Positions 6,396 through 15,466 are shown, counted from the stretch's first letter. The stretch is 64,000 nt of DNA from an uncultured Paracoccaceae bacterium (GCA_947498985.1 CANMMF010000005.1:372001-436000), one strand, 5' to 3'. Program-made: numbers and translations. Notes: a model not told the origin generated them from the letters alone.

Positions 6396-8747
6396 ATGCT
6401 TTTCGGACTAGACGGCGTCGAGATCGGCCTGATCATCGTTTTTCTCACGCTCTTTTCGGCGATCCTGTCGGGCTTTCCGGTGGCCTTTGCCATCGGGGGC
6501 GCGGGGGTCATTTCCTTTGGCATCATTGCCTCGCTCGACAGCGCGGGCCTGCTTATCCACCAGGCGCTGGATACCGGATCGGCGGAATATGCCGCGGTGA
6601 TTGCGGAAGGGTTCAACGCCAAGAACATATCGCTGTTCACCCATCCGGACCTGCCGCGCATAGACGAGCCGATCTTCCCCTCGGGCTGGGAGGTGGCGCT
6701 TGACCGCAATGTCAGCTTCATCGTCAACCGCATCAACGAACGGGTGATCGCGGGCCAGAGCATCGAGACGCTGCTGGCCGTGCTGATGTTCGTTCTGATG
6801 GGCATCGTGCTGGAACGCTCCAAGATCGCCAACGATCTGCTGACCACCATGGCGCGGGTCTTTGGTCCGCTGCCCGGCGGCCTTGCGGTGTCGATTGTCG
6901 TGGTGGGCGCGTTCCTTGCCGCCTCGACCGGCATTGTCGGCGCGACGGTGGTGACCATGGGCCTGCTGGCGCTGCCCACCATGTTGCGCAACAACTATTC
7001 GCCGGAACTGGCGACCGGTGTGATTGCGGCGAGCGGAACCCTGGGGCAGATCATTCCGCCCTCCATCGTGATCGTTCTGCTGGGCACGCTGGCGGGGGAT
7101 CTCTACTCCGCCGCGCAGGAAAACCGCGCCGTGGCGGCGGGCTGTACCGACGCGCTCACCTATCTGGGTGAGCCTGCGGTGGTCTCGGTCGGCACGCTCT
7201 TCCAGGCGGCGCTGCTGCCGGGGATCATGCTGGCGGGGCTTTATGCGCTTTATGCGTTCGGCTTTGCGATGCTCAACCCGTCGAAGGCGCCCGCGGTGGA
7301 GATGGGGGCGGCCAATGCCGAACCGATCACCGGCGGCGAAGCCTTCACCTGGTTCCTCGGCGTGCCTGTGGCGCTCATTGCCGGGGCGATCCTGCTTGGT
7401 CAGGTCAATGTGATAGGCTCGCAATCGACCACCGTGTCCAGCTTCTCGGATATCAGCGAAGCGGCCAGCCTGCGCACCAACGTGTCGCCGGAATGCCAGG
7501 CCGCGATGATCGAGCTGCACGGGCAGGAGGCCTGGGACACGGCGGTGGTCGAGCAGCAGGCGATCAACGATTCAGGTGGCGCCACGGAATCCGTGCGCCG
7601 CTCTGCCGAAGAGATCGAGGCGCTGCGCGCCGATCAGGTGGCCTCTGCACCGCCGATCGGCACCGGTATCGCGATCCTGACCGTGATGCTGGGCCTGATC
7701 CTCGCCTTTGCGCGTGGTGTCTCACCGACATCCGAGCCGCTGCCTCTGATCATCGGCGCGGGTGGTCTGGTGCTCGGACTGATTGTGGATGCGCTCTTTA
7801 TCGGGCCGCTCACCTCGTCGAGCGGCACCGTGGTGCTGATGGCGATCCCGTGGATGATTGCGCTTTACGGCTGTTACTATGCCATGGGACGGCTGGCGCA
7901 GAACGAGCTTCTGCGCGTGGTCTTCCCGCCGCTGGTGCTGATCGTCGCGGTGCTGGGCTCCATCCTCGGGGGCATCACCAACCCGACGCCGGCTGCCGCG
8001 CTGGGGGCTGCCGGGGCGATCATGCTGGCCGCCTATCGCAAGCTCAACGACGAGGACCGCAATCCCAAGGTCATCATCTGGTCGACGCTGGCGGTGGTGG
8101 TGATGATCCTTGTGGGCATCAACTTCGATCTGCGCATCAACACCGAAGAGGTCAGCGCCGAAAGCTGGATCGCGTTCATCTTTGCCTATGCGGCCTATCT
8201 CTACGCGCTGTTCGGGCTGCTCTTTGCCTGCTGGATCCTGTTCCGGTCCGGGGTGCTGACACCGGCGGTGCGCGAGACGGCGAAGGTCACGAGTATGGTC
8301 TTTACCATCCTCATCGCCTCGCAGCTGCTGAACCTCGTGGTGATCTCCTTCGGGGGTGAGCATTACATTCAGCAGTTCCTGCGCAGCTTCGACAACGAGT
8401 TCAAGGTCTTCCTGATCGTGATGCTGGTGCTCTTCGTGCTGGGCTTCGTGCTCGATTTCCTTGAGATCATCTACATCGTGGTGCCCATCGTGGGCCCGGT
8501 GATCTATGGCGGGTCCTTCGATCCGAAATGGGTCACGATCATGATCGCGGTGAACCTGCAAACCTCGTTCCTGACGCCACCGTTTGGTTTTGCGTTGTTT
8601 TATCTGCGCGGGGTGGCCCCGAAAGAGGTCACAACCGGGCATATCTATCGCGGCGTGATCCCGTTTGTGCTGATCCAGGTGGTTGGTCTGTCGATCCTGT
8701 GGTTCTTCCCGGGCATCGTGACGATCATTCCCGATCTGATCCCGTAA
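6396..8747 (+). CDS. TRAP transporter large permease subunit (DctM family, long form)
   Basis: A 783-residue multi-pass membrane protein; standard DctM is about 430. AGGGAGG precedes the ATG. The usual DctM start (LSGFPVAFAIGG) is followed by an inserted hydrophilic stretch of about 60 residues (6600-6750) and later by a second insert with soluble parts (7400-7650). Conserved TRAP segments include GATVVTMGLLALPTML, ASGTLGQIIPPSIVIVLLG and, near the end, LQTSFLTPPFGFALFYLRG. It is the ion-coupled channel for the substrate delivered by the binding protein. The insertions are in frame and bounded by intact membrane segments, so they look like a subfamily trait, not damage. Confidence 0.9.
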   Translation: MLFGLDGVEIGLIIVFLTLFSAILSGFPVAFAIGGAGVISFGIIASLDSAGLLIHQALDTGSAEYAAVIAEGFNAKNISLFTHPDLPRIDEPIFPSGWEVALDRNVSFIVNRINERVIAGQSIETLLAVLMFVLMGIVLERSKIANDLLTTMARVFGPLPGGLAVSIVVVGAFLAASTGIVGATVVTMGLLALPTMLRNNYSPELATGVIAASGTLGQIIPPSIVIVLLGTLAGDLYSAAQENRAVAAGCTDALTYLGEPAVVSVGTLFQAALLPGIMLAGLYALYAFGFAMLNPSKAPAVEMGAANAEPITGGEAFTWFLGVPVALIAGAILLGQVNVIGSQSTTVSSFSDISEAASLRTNVSPECQAAMIELHGQEAWDTAVVEQQAINDSGGATESVRRSAEEIEALRADQVASAPPIGTGIAILTVMLGLILAFARGVSPTSEPLPLIIGAGGLVLGLIVDALFIGPLTSSSGTVVLMAIPWMIALYGCYYAMGRLAQNELLRVVFPPLVLIVAVLGSILGGITNPTPAAALGAAGAIMLAAYRKLNDEDRNPKVIIWSTLAVVVMILVGINFDLRINTEEVSAESWIAFIFAYAAYLYALFGLLFACWILFRSGVLTPAVRETAKVTSMVFTILIASQLLNLVVISFGGEHYIQQFLRSFDNEFKVFLIVMLVLFVLGFVLDFLEIIYIVVPIVGPVIYGGSFDPKWVTIMIAVNLQTSFLTPPFGFALFYLRGVAPKEVTTGHIYRGVIPFVLIQVVGLSILWFFPGIVTIIPDLIP

Positions 8748-8768
8748 GGATCACTTCCGGACGCCCTG

Positions 8769-8802
8769 AAAGGCCCGGTTGCCGATGCAGCCGGGCCTTT
8801 TT
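8769..8802 (+). terminator. Rho-independent terminator after the TRAP operon
   Basis: AAAGGCCCGG pairs with CCGGGCCTTT across a 12-base loop, and T residues continue to 8802. It lies 22 bases after the large permease stop and ends the transporter transcript. Confidence 0.88.
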
Positions 8803-9177
8803 GCGTGGACCGGGCGGGGCGGCACGGAATTGCCGAAACCCGGCGCCGCCCGCCAAGGCGCTTTGAGAAACCACGCGGCTGTGGGAAGCTCGCCAACAGC
8901 GCCCTGTCATGGTTTGAAGACCCATCACTCACGACGTTTCCGGCGCGCGGCAGGGATGTCCTCTGCCCTATGGTGCGCCGGTTGCGGGATGGGGATGCCG
9001 CCCCGGCGGCCAGAGTGGCCCCGGGATCCGTCCCGGCGAGCTTAAGTGGTGCGAAGTTGCCACAGTACAACCAGAGATGGACATTGCCCCCTGCGGGCAC
9101 AGACCGGCGCGTTGGCAAATGTCCGCCGGTCGGGTTAACCTTTTGTTAACCAAGATAAGCCGGGCAGGGGCAGAAGA
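8803..9177. other. Intergenic stretch without a convincing gene
   Basis: About 375 bases between the TRAP terminator and a short gene. Possible frames here lack ribosome sites and protein-like composition. The last 40 bases are richer in A+T (GGTTAACCTTTTGTTAACC, itself an inverted repeat of GGTTAAC with GTTAACC) and probably hold the promoter of the gene at 9178. Confidence 0.5.
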
Positions 9178-9429
9178 ATGGCAACCACACGAGCCGAAGC
9201 ACTGGCGCGTTATGCGCGCGCGAACCGGGTGCAGGACATCACCCATGTCCCGCGCTTTGTTCCCGACAGCGACGACAATTTCGATGCGTCCTCCTGGGGC
9301 GAACTGGGACAGGCGGCAACCGCAACCTTTCACCTGATGCGGCGGCGGGCGACGACGATCCTGAGAATGGCCGTGCTGGGCTGCGCCATCGTGCTGATGA
9401 CCCCGGCGCTGCCCGCGCTTTTGTCCTGA
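9178..9429 (+). CDS. Short hypothetical protein with C-terminal membrane segment
   Basis: An 83-residue protein. The first 55 residues are polar (ATTRAEALARYARANRVQD), followed by RRRATTILRMA and a hydrophobic run to the end (VLGCAIVLMTPALPALL), so it is probably a tail-anchored inner-membrane protein with the N-terminus in the cytoplasm. An A+T-rich stretch with GGTTAACC repeats lies just upstream. I do not recognise the family. Composition and codon use look like a real gene of this genome, but support is limited to that. Confidence 0.5.
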   Translation: MATTRAEALARYARANRVQDITHVPRFVPDSDDNFDASSWGELGQAATATFHLMRRRATTILRMAVLGCAIVLMTPALPALLS

Positions 9430-9542
9430 CGCGGGACAGGGGGCGCCGTATCGCAGGGATGTGGGCTTTGGGAACTCGGCTGAAGGGCGCGACAGAGCGC
9501 GGTTTCGGACCGCGGCCTATCGCGTCACGCAAAAAAACCGCA

Positions 9543-9620
9543 TCACGCAACGCTGCCTGAAATCCGGGATTTCAACGCGTTCCGTGATACGCGATGTATC
9601 AGGCATGTCGTCACGCGCTC
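9543..9620. repeat. Dispersed palindromic repeat B, copy 1 (also a likely terminator for bpt)
   Basis: The stretch matches 31992-32067 along its whole length (shared ACGCAACGCTGCCTG, GATTTCAACGCGTT and CGTGATACG). It holds an outer inverted repeat, ATCACGCAACG with CGTTCCGTGAT (10 of 11), and an inner perfect hairpin, TGAAATC with GATTTCA. Read on the minus strand the hairpin is followed a few bases later by seven T (9531-9537), so it can end the bpt transcript. Each copy abuts the stop codon of a minus-strand gene and lies in a convergent gap. Confidence 0.75.
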
Positions 9621-10432
9621 TAGCTGCGCGTATCGGGCAGCGAGATATTGGCGACCTGCTCGGCAATCGGATCGGTGGAGAGCGGGTGCATGTCGGCGTC
9701 ATAGGCCGCTTCGCTGCGCAGCTTTTCCCACTGGCCGCGGCGATGCACTTCGAGCGCGTCGAACTGCGCCTTGTAGCCCATCTTGTCGCTGCCCGGCACC
9801 CAGTAGCCGAGATAGACATAAGGCAGCCCGGTCTGGCGCGCGATCTCGACATGGTCGAGGATCATGTAAGTGCCGAGCGACGCCTTTTCCCAGTCGGGCT
9901 CATAGAAGGAATAGACCATCGAGAGCCCGTCATCGAGCATGTCGGTCAGGCAGACGGCGATCAGCTCACCGGTCTCGCGGTCGGAATATTCGATGACGCG
10001 GCTGCGGATCGGGGTCTCCTCGATCATCGCGGCAAATTCGAACACATCCATATCGGCCATGCCGCCATCGGCGTGGCGGGCGTCGAGATAGCGGCGGAAA
10101 AGCTCGTACTGGTCCTCGGTGGCCCAGGGGCTGGCGACGCGGCGCTTGAGCCGGGTGTTGCGCTTGCTGACGCGGCGCTGGCTGCGCGACGGCCTGAAAT
10201 CCTCCGCCACGATCCGCGCCGACAGGCAGGCGGCGCAATCCGAACAGGACGGGCGGTAGAGCACGTTCTGGGAGCGACGGAACCCCTGTTTGCTGAGGCT
10301 GTCATTCAGCTTTTGCGCGCCGTCGCCCTGCAGGGCGGTGAACAGCTTCCGCTCCATCCGGTCCGGCAGGTACGGACAGGGTTGCGGCGCGGTCACATAG
10401 AATTGCGGCGCAAGAGGCAGCGAATGGCGCAT
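9620..10432 (-). CDS. bpt: Aspartate/glutamate leucyltransferase (Bpt; arginyltransferase family)
   Basis: A 270-residue member of the Ate1/Bpt family, which adds leucine from Leu-tRNA to proteins with N-terminal Asp or Glu, marking them for ClpS/ClpAP. The start [20 protein letters not shown] fits the family; the frame is open 13 codons further upstream but those residues look unrelated. Family motifs are [30 protein letters not shown] with the conserved cysteines, and [18 protein letters not shown] near the C-terminus. Bacterial members of this length and motif set are usually Bpt, so leucine transfer is the likelier activity than arginine transfer. It stands alone between a short gene and the RDD protein gene. 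Confidence 0.9.
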   Translation of the reverse strand: MRHSLPLAPQFYVTAPQPCPYLPDRMERKLFTALQGDGAQKLNDSLSKQGFRRSQNVLYRPSCSDCAACLSARIVAEDFRPSRSQRRVSKRNTRLKRRVASPWATEDQYELFRRYLDARHADGGMADMDVFEFAAMIEETPIRSRVIEYSDRETGELIAVCLTDMLDDGLSMVYSFYEPDWEKASLGTYMILDHVEIARQTGLPYVYLGYWVPGSDKMGYKAQFDALEVHRRGQWEKLRSEAAYDADMHPLSTDPIAEQVANISLPDTRS

Positions 10433-10506
10433 TGATGAACGATCCCGACGTGTTAGCGGGCACGGTAGCAATGAATGTCTGGCCCGCCAACCCCCCTGAA
10501 TCGGTG

Positions 10507-10528
10507 AGGCTTCGCCGCAGCGAAGCCT
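10507..10528. other. Perfect 9-bp hairpin between the RDD gene and bpt
   Basis: AGGCTTCGC pairs with GCGAAGCCT across a 4-base CGCA loop. It lies between the 3' end of the RDD gene and the 5' end of bpt, both on the minus strand. There is no T run on either side, so it may be a processing or stabilising hairpin instead of a terminator. Confidence 0.5.
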
Positions 10529-10559
10529 TGCCGTCTGGTGGTCGGGGTCGGGCCGCGGG

Positions 10560-11012
10560 TCAGACCCGGCGGTTCAGCATCACCGTGCCCAGCACCATGT
10601 CCGTCAGACCCTGCCCGCGGGGCGAGGTGAACATGAGGATGATCGACAGGATCTGCAGAAAGACAAACGAGATCGAGATCGAATAGCCCAGCGTGTGCAG
10701 GAAGGCCTGTCCTGTGTCGAGGCGATGGCCATACATGTCGCGCAGCTCGATGGCCATGAGGCGCATGCCCCAGGTGGCCGAACCGCTGCCGATGGTCCAG
10801 ACCCGGTAGATGAAGCCGACGATGACAAAAAGGACCGGCAGGAAGAAGATCCCGATGAACGCCGTCAGCACCACCACCGGCACCACCAGCGCCATGATCA
10901 CAACCAGATCGATGAGCCAGGCCAGGCCGCGCTTGACCACAACGCCGTCATAAAAGGCGTATTGGCATTCGGGGTCGGGCAGATTGTTGTAGATGGCGCT
11001 GTCGCTGTACAT
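10560..11012 (-). CDS. RDD family membrane protein
   Basis: A 150-residue protein with about three membrane segments (residues 30-55, 57-75 and 110-130). The Arg and Asp that name the family are in [12 protein letters not shown], and [16 protein letters not shown] matches the second conserved stretch of RDD domains (typically TxGKRLxGLRV). Some RDD proteins act as sodium/proton antiporters, but most have no known job and nothing here decides it. It is followed on the same strand by bpt and preceded by the DUF2852 gene; the gap to the latter is about 70 bases. Confidence 0.85.
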   Translation of the reverse strand: MYSDSAIYNNLPDPECQYAFYDGVVVKRGLAWLIDLVVIMALVVPVVVLTAFIGIFFLPVLFVIVGFIYRVWTIGSGSATWGMRLMAIELRDMYGHRLDTGQAFLHTLGYSISISFVFLQILSIILMFTSPRGQGLTDMVLGTVMLNRRV

Positions 11013-11083
11013 AGGTCCCTCGGGGTCGGTGGTAAGATATCGCGGCGCGGCCCCATCGCAAGGGGCCGTGCCAATGTGGCGTG

Positions 11084-11515
11084 TCAGGCGGTTTCGACGG
11101 TCTTTGCGTCCTCGGCGGCGCGCTTTTCGCGGTCCTCCATGAACTGGTCGAACTCGGCCTTGTCCTTGGCTTCGCGCAGCCGCTCGAGGAAGGCCTCAAA
11201 GGCGTCCTGTTCGCTTTGCAGGCGGTGCAGGGTTTCTTCCTTGTAGGCGTCGAAGGCGCTGTTGCCGCTGGGTTTGATCGCGGCCATGGCGTTGCGGCGG
11301 GCAGAGTGGCCGCGGGCGCGGCAGGATTTCGAGAACATGCGTTTACTCCAGATCATATAGGCAAGAAGGGCGAGGCCGACGGGCCAGAAAAAGATGAACC
11401 CGAGCACCATAACGGCGATCCAGGCGCCTTTTCCCTTGTCATCCAGCCAGGCCTCGGCCCGGGTGAGCCAGCCTGCTTTGGCAGGCAACGGGGCGTCATA
11501 GGCGGCACTTGTCAT
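11084..11515 (-). CDS. DUF2852 domain-containing membrane protein
   Basis: A 143-residue protein with one strong membrane segment (WIAVMVLGFIFFWPVGLALLAYMIW, about residues 32-56; the core matches DUF2852) and a long charged C-terminal helix (residues 90-135) that could form a coiled coil. The ribosome site GGAGAG precedes the ATG. DUF2852 proteins are found in many alphaproteobacteria and have no known function. Two well-matched 19-base palindromes and a weaker third lie 39-145 bases upstream, so this gene is probably under tight transcriptional control. The RDD gene follows on the same strand. Confidence 0.85.
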   Translation of the reverse strand: MTSAAYDAPLPAKAGWLTRAEAWLDDKGKGAWIAVMVLGFIFFWPVGLALLAYMIWSKRMFSKSCRARGHSARRNAMAAIKPSGNSAFDAYKEETLHRLQSEQDAFEAFLERLREAKDKAEFDQFMEDREKRAAEDAKTVETA

Positions 11516-11553
11516 TGTCGTCTCTCCGTGTGAGTTGCTTTGCGTCTTTGTGT

Positions 11554-11658
11554 ATGTGAATGCTTTTCACATTAAAGAGATCGGCATCCCATCCTCCGGT
11601 TTCAAGCCTTTATGTGAAGGTTTTTTACATTTTCCTGTTTTGTGATTGTTTGTCATAT
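11554..11658 (-). promoter_or_regulatory. Operator cluster upstream of the DUF2852 gene (ATGTGAA-N5-TTYACAT)
   Basis: Site 1 (11554-11572) is ATGTGAA-TGCTT-TTCACAT, with a perfect 7-base inverted repeat. Site 2 (11612-11630) is ATGTGAA-GGTTT-TTTACAT, same arms and spacing with one mismatch. A third degenerate site may lie at 11640-11658 (TTGTGAT-TGTTT-GTCATAT). The odd-centred 19-base form does not fit a CRP site, which needs six bases between TGTGA and TCACA. The region is A+T-rich for this genome. Confidence 0.65.
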
Positions 11659-11784
11659 GTTTAGGCTTTTATATTGTGCGCCAGAGGCGCGCTTTATATG
11701 TCGTTGTCCGCCGTTGGCGTCCGCCTCCGCGCCCGTGGCGGGCCTGACGCGCCATCCTGATGTGGGGTCTTTGTGGCCAATGGG

Positions 11785-11834
11785 CGAGGGGCCAGCCCCT
11801 CGCGCTCCCCGAAGTATTTCCGAACCGAAGAAGA
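11785..11834 (+). repeat. Dispersed GC-hairpin/GTATTT repeat A, copy 1
   Basis: GAGGGGCCAGCCCCTC forms a hairpin, followed by GCGCTCCCCGAAGTATTTCC and GAACCGAAGAAG. It ends at the 3' end of ybaK. Four related copies lie at 16207, 22540 (reverse), 39584 and 52365; copy 3 shares the 28 bases from GCGAGG to CCCCG. Confidence 0.75.
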
Positions 11835-12302
11835 TCAGCCGGTGAAATCCGCTTGCCTGCCGCCTGTGAGCGCGGGCAGGTGGCGCGGATCGACGGGAAA
11901 GACATGGCGCGGCGTGCCGGCGGCGGCCCAGACCGTGTCGAACGCGAGCAGCCGCGGGTCGAGCCAGGCCCGGATCGGGGTGATATGGCCGATCGGGGCG
12001 ACACCGCCGATGGCAAAGCCCGATTGCGCCCGGATCAGCGCGGCATCGGCCTTGCCCAGCGCCTCGCCCGCGCAAAGCGAGGCCTTGGCCGCATCCACGC
12101 GGTTGCCGCCCGCGGTCAGGAACAGCACCGCATCGCCGGTGGTCTCGGCCCGGAAGATGATCGATTTGCAGATCTGGTCGAGCGCGCAGCCGATGCCGTC
12201 GGCGGCCTCTTGCGCGGTGCGGGCGGTGCCCACCTCGCGGATGTCCTCGCGCAGACCGGCGGCGGCGAGGGCTGCGGCCACACGTTTGAGGCTCTTGCTC
12301 AT
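11835..12302 (-). CDS. YbaK/EbsC family protein (aminoacyl-tRNA deacylase-like)
   Basis: A 155-residue protein of the YbaK/ProX editing family, which hydrolyses mischarged aminoacyl-tRNA such as Cys-tRNA(Pro). GGAGATCCATC precedes the ATG. Family features seen are QICKSIIFRAE near residue 45, with the conserved lysine, GGNRVDAAKA, and GFAIGGVAPIGH near residue 95, which matches the signature GxxxGGxxPxG. The open frame continues far upstream on this strand, but that part is antisense to glnE and is not coding. It is divergent from glnE with about 115 bases between starts. Confidence 0.9.
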   Translation of the reverse strand: MSKSLKRVAAALAAAGLREDIREVGTARTAQEAADGIGCALDQICKSIIFRAETTGDAVLFLTAGGNRVDAAKASLCAGEALGKADAALIRAQSGFAIGGVAPIGHITPIRAWLDPRLLAFDTVWAAAGTPRHVFPVDPRHLPALTGGRQADFTG

Positions 12303-12416
12303 GATGGATCTCCCGGTGCTCAGGGGACCGTGCCGAAGAACGCAGGCGCGGGCAAGGGCGCCTTGCGGCGCCAAAGGGGGGTTGTTCCCGGGCCCGCCGC
12401 GTGGCCATCTGGCGAT

Positions 12417-15209
12417 ATGAGTGATCCGTTGCACAGCCGACTTCGCCGCCTGCCGCGCGCCCATGAGGCCGAGCGCGGCGCCGAGACGCGACAGGCGACC
12501 CCCTGGGCCACCGGCGCGCTGGCGGATCTGCTGGAGGGGGTAGGCGGCTCGAGCCCCTATCTCAAAGGCCTGATCGCGCGCGAGACGGATTGGCTCGAAG
12601 GCGCTGTGGACGGGCCGGAGGCGGCGCTCGACGCCATTTTTACGCAGATCGAGACCGCACCGGACGCGGGCATCGGCGATGCGCTGCGGCAGGCCAAGCG
12701 CCGCGTCGCGCTGATGCTGGCGCTCTGCGATCTGGGCGGGGTCTGGACGCTGGAGGAGGTGACGGGGCGGCTCACCCGGTTTGCCGACCTGGCGGTCGGC
12801 GGCGCCTTGCGCGCCGCTCTGGCCCACGAGATCCGGCGCGGCAAGCTGCCCGGCATGGAGGAGGCGGATGCCGCCACCGGGGCCGGGATGGTGGCGCTCG
12901 CCATGGGAAAGATGGGGGCGGGGGAGCTGAATTACTCCTCCGATATCGACCTCATCTGCCTCTTTGACGAGACCCGGTTCGCGCCGGGCGACTATCACGA
13001 TGCGCGCGCGTCCTTTGTGCGGGCGACCCGGAAGATGAGCGCTGCGCTCAACGATCTGACCGGTGAGGGATATGTGTTTCGCACCGATCTGCGGCTGCGC
13101 CCGGACCCGTCTGTCACGCCGGTCTGCCTGTCGATGGATGCCGCCGAGCGCTATTACGAAAGCCTCGGGCGGACATGGGAGCGGGCGGCCTATATCAAGG
13201 CGCGGGCCGCGGCGGGCGATCTGGCGGCGGGGGCGCGGTTCCTGGACGTGTTGCGGCCGTTTGTCTGGCGCAAGCATCTCGATTTCGCGGCGATCCAGGA
13301 TGCCCATGACATGCGGCTGCGCATCCGCGAGGCCAAGAAGCTGCCGCGCGAGATCACCCTGCCGGGCCATGACATGAAGCTGGGGCGCGGCGGGATCCGG
13401 GAGATCGAGTTCTTCACCCAGACCCGGCAGCTGATTGCCGGGGGCCGCGATCCGGAGCTGCGGCTGCGCGGAACGGTGGACGGGCTGATGGCGCTTTCGG
13501 CCAAGGGCTGGGTGCCGGAGGACGTCGCCGCCACGCTGGTCGATCACTATCGCGCGCATCGCGCGGTCGAGCACCGCGTACAGATGTTGCGCGACGCGCA
13601 GACCCACCAGCTGCCCGGCTCGGAGGACGGTTTTGCGCGGCTGGCCTGTCTGATGGATGTTGACGTGCCGGCCCTGCAGGCCGATCTGCGCGCGCGGCTG
13701 ACCGAGGTTCACACGCTGACCGAAGGGTTTTTTGCCCCCGATGGCGCGGCCCCCGCGGTGGACCTGCCGGATGCGCTGGAAAGCAGCGATATCCCGGCGC
13801 GCTGGCCGGGCTACCCGGCGCTGCGCTCGACCCGCGCGTCGGAGATCTTCCGTCGCCTGCGTCCGGTAATCCTGTCCAAGCTTGGTACGGCGGCGCGGCC
13901 CGAAGAGGCGTTGCAGGCGTTTGACGGGTTCCTGGCCGGGCTGCCCGCCGGTGTGCAGCTCTTTTCGCTTTTCGAGGCGAACCCTCAGCTGGTGGACCTG
14001 ATGGTCGACATCACCTCGACCTCGCCGGATCTCGCCCGCTACCTGGCGCGCAACGCCGGTGTGTTCGACGCGGTGATCGGCGGGGATTTCTTCAGCCCCT
14101 GGCCCGGTCGGGCAGCGCTGACGGCGGATCTGGCGGACCACCTGGCGCGGGAGCCCGATTACGAGCGCCAGCTCGATCTCACCCGCCGCTGGGGCAAGGA
14201 GTGGCATTTCCGCGTCGGCGTGCATCTGCTGCGCGGGCTGATGGAGGCCGAGGAGGCCGGTGCCGCCTATGCGGATCTGGCCGCGGCCACGCTTGCGGGT
14301 CTGTGGCCGGTGGTGCAGGCCGAATTTGCCCGCAAACATGGCGCGCCGCCGGGGCGGGGGGCGGTGGTGCTCGGCATGGGCTCGCTCGGGGCGGGTCGGC
14401 TGCATGCGCGCTCCGATCTCGACATGATCGTGATCTACGATGCCGAAGGGCAGGAGGCCTCCGACGGCAAGCGCCCGCTGGCCGCGCGGACCTATTACGC
14501 GCGGCTCACCCAGGCGCTGATCACCGCGATGACGGCGCCGATGGCGGAGGGGCGGCTTTACGAGGTCGATATGCGGCTGAGGCCATCGGGCAATCAGGGG
14601 CCGGTGGCGACCTCCTGGGCGGCGTTTCAGGATTACCAGAAGACGCAGGCCTGGGTCTGGGAGCATCTGGCGCTGACCCGCGCGCGGGTTGTCGCGGGGC
14701 CCGCGGCGCTCGGCGCGGATGTGGATGCGTTCCGGCGGGCGCTGCTGGGCGAGGCGCGGGTGCGTGAGGAGGTGCTGGGCGAGGTGGCGCAGATGCGCGA
14801 CCGGATCGCGTCGGCCAAGGGCACGGGCGATCCCTGGGACGCCAAGCTGGGGCGCGGGCGGATGCAGGATATCGAACTGCTGTCACAGGCCGCGGCGCTT
14901 CTTTCGGGCAGCCCCGTGCGGCAGGTGGCGCGCGCGCTGCGCCAGGCCTCCTGGCTCGAGGCGGCGGAGGCGGACGTGCTGATCCGGACCTACGGGCTTT
15001 GCTGGGCGCTGCAGATCGGCGCGCGGCTTGTGAGCGAGGCCGCACTTGATCCCGACACGCTGGGCGGCGGCGGCTGCGCCTTTCTGGGCCGCCTGACGCA
15101 GCGGTCGGAGATGGCGCAATTGCGTCGCGATCTGGAGAGTGAGACGGGCCGGGCGGCGGATATCATCGACCGCGTGGTGCAGGCCGACGACAAGGAGCAG
15201 GGCGCATGA
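12417..15209 (+). CDS. glnE: Bifunctional glutamine synthetase adenylyltransferase/adenylyl-removing enzyme
   Basis: A 930-residue GlnE, close to the usual 930-1000. It adds AMP to glutamine synthetase and removes it according to PII signals, controlling nitrogen assimilation. Two nucleotidyltransferase halves are clear: KMGAGELNYSSDIDLICLFD near residue 165 (adenylyl-removing half) and GSLGAGRLHARSDLDMIVIY near residue 655 (adenylylating half), each with the G-S-D-x-D metal motif. GRGGIREIEFFTQTRQL near residue 325 is the other conserved block. The ATG at 12417 fits the usual N-terminus; the frame is open far upstream without family similarity. Its last four bases overlap the next short gene. 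Confidence 0.95.
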   Translation: MSDPLHSRLRRLPRAHEAERGAETRQATPWATGALADLLEGVGGSSPYLKGLIARETDWLEGAVDGPEAALDAIFTQIETAPDAGIGDALRQAKRRVALMLALCDLGGVWTLEEVTGRLTRFADLAVGGALRAALAHEIRRGKLPGMEEADAATGAGMVALAMGKMGAGELNYSSDIDLICLFDETRFAPGDYHDARASFVRATRKMSAALNDLTGEGYVFRTDLRLRPDPSVTPVCLSMDAAERYYESLGRTWERAAYIKARAAAGDLAAGARFLDVLRPFVWRKHLDFAAIQDAHDMRLRIREAKKLPREITLPGHDMKLGRGGIREIEFFTQTRQLIAGGRDPELRLRGTVDGLMALSAKGWVPEDVAATLVDHYRAHRAVEHRVQMLRDAQTHQLPGSEDGFARLACLMDVDVPALQADLRARLTEVHTLTEGFFAPDGAAPAVDLPDALESSDIPARWPGYPALRSTRASEIFRRLRPVILSKLGTAARPEEALQAFDGFLAGLPAGVQLFSLFEANPQLVDLMVDITSTSPDLARYLARNAGVFDAVIGGDFFSPWPGRAALTADLADHLAREPDYERQLDLTRRWGKEWHFRVGVHLLRGLMEAEEAGAAYADLAAATLAGLWPVVQAEFARKHGAPPGRGAVVLGMGSLGAGRLHARSDLDMIVIYDAEGQEASDGKRPLAARTYYARLTQALITAMTAPMAEGRLYEVDMRLRPSGNQGPVATSWAAFQDYQKTQAWVWEHLALTRARVVAGPAALGADVDAFRRALLGEARVREEVLGEVAQMRDRIASAKGTGDPWDAKLGRGRMQDIELLSQAAALLSGSPVRQVARALRQASWLEAAEADVLIRTYGLCWALQIGARLVSEAALDPDTLGGGGCAFLGRLTQRSEMAQLRRDLESETGRAADIIDRVVQADDKEQGA

Positions 15210-15466
15210 GGAAAGGCGACGAGATCGACCCGAAGGGCCTGATGGAGGATGCCTATCGCATCGACGGCATCTCGGAGCCGGAATGCCGGTCGATCTTTCT
15301 CGACTGGGCGCTGTCGGTGCAGGCGACGGGCGATGTGGCAGAGCTGATCCCGGTGCTGCTGGAGCGCCATGGCACCGAAGGGCATCCGATGACGGAGGTG
15401 CTGCGCGAGGGGCTGGCGCAGGCCGCGCCGCCGCGTCGTCGCGGCGGGCGGCGCGGACGGGTGTGA
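15206..15466 (+). CDS. Short hypothetical protein coupled to glnE
   Basis: An 86-residue protein whose ATG overlaps the glnE stop (ATGA), so it should be translated from the same message. The sequence is acidic to about residue 70 (DPKGLMEDAYRIDGISEPEC) and ends in an arginine-rich tail (PPRRRGGRRGRV) that could bind nucleic acid. I do not recognise a domain. Similar short proteins after glnE are known to me from other Rhodobacteraceae, but I cannot confirm that here. A role linked to nitrogen control would be guesswork. Confidence 0.7.
   Translation: MRKGDEIDPKGLMEDAYRIDGISEPECRSIFLDWALSVQATGDVAELIPVLLERHGTEGHPMTEVLREGLAQAAPPRRRGGRRGRV

Noticed and set aside
11554-11572. CRP/FNR-type site at 11554
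   Set aside because: TGTGA and TCACA are seven bases apart here, while CRP needs six and the FNR half-site differs. The matching second site has the same odd spacing, so another regulator is more likely.
11835-14666. A minus-strand frame of about 940 codons across glnE
   Set aside because: Only its last 155 codons are a real protein (YbaK). The rest is antisense to glnE, is very rich in Arg, Pro, Gln and His, and lacks a ribosome site; long antisense frames are common in GC-rich genomes.
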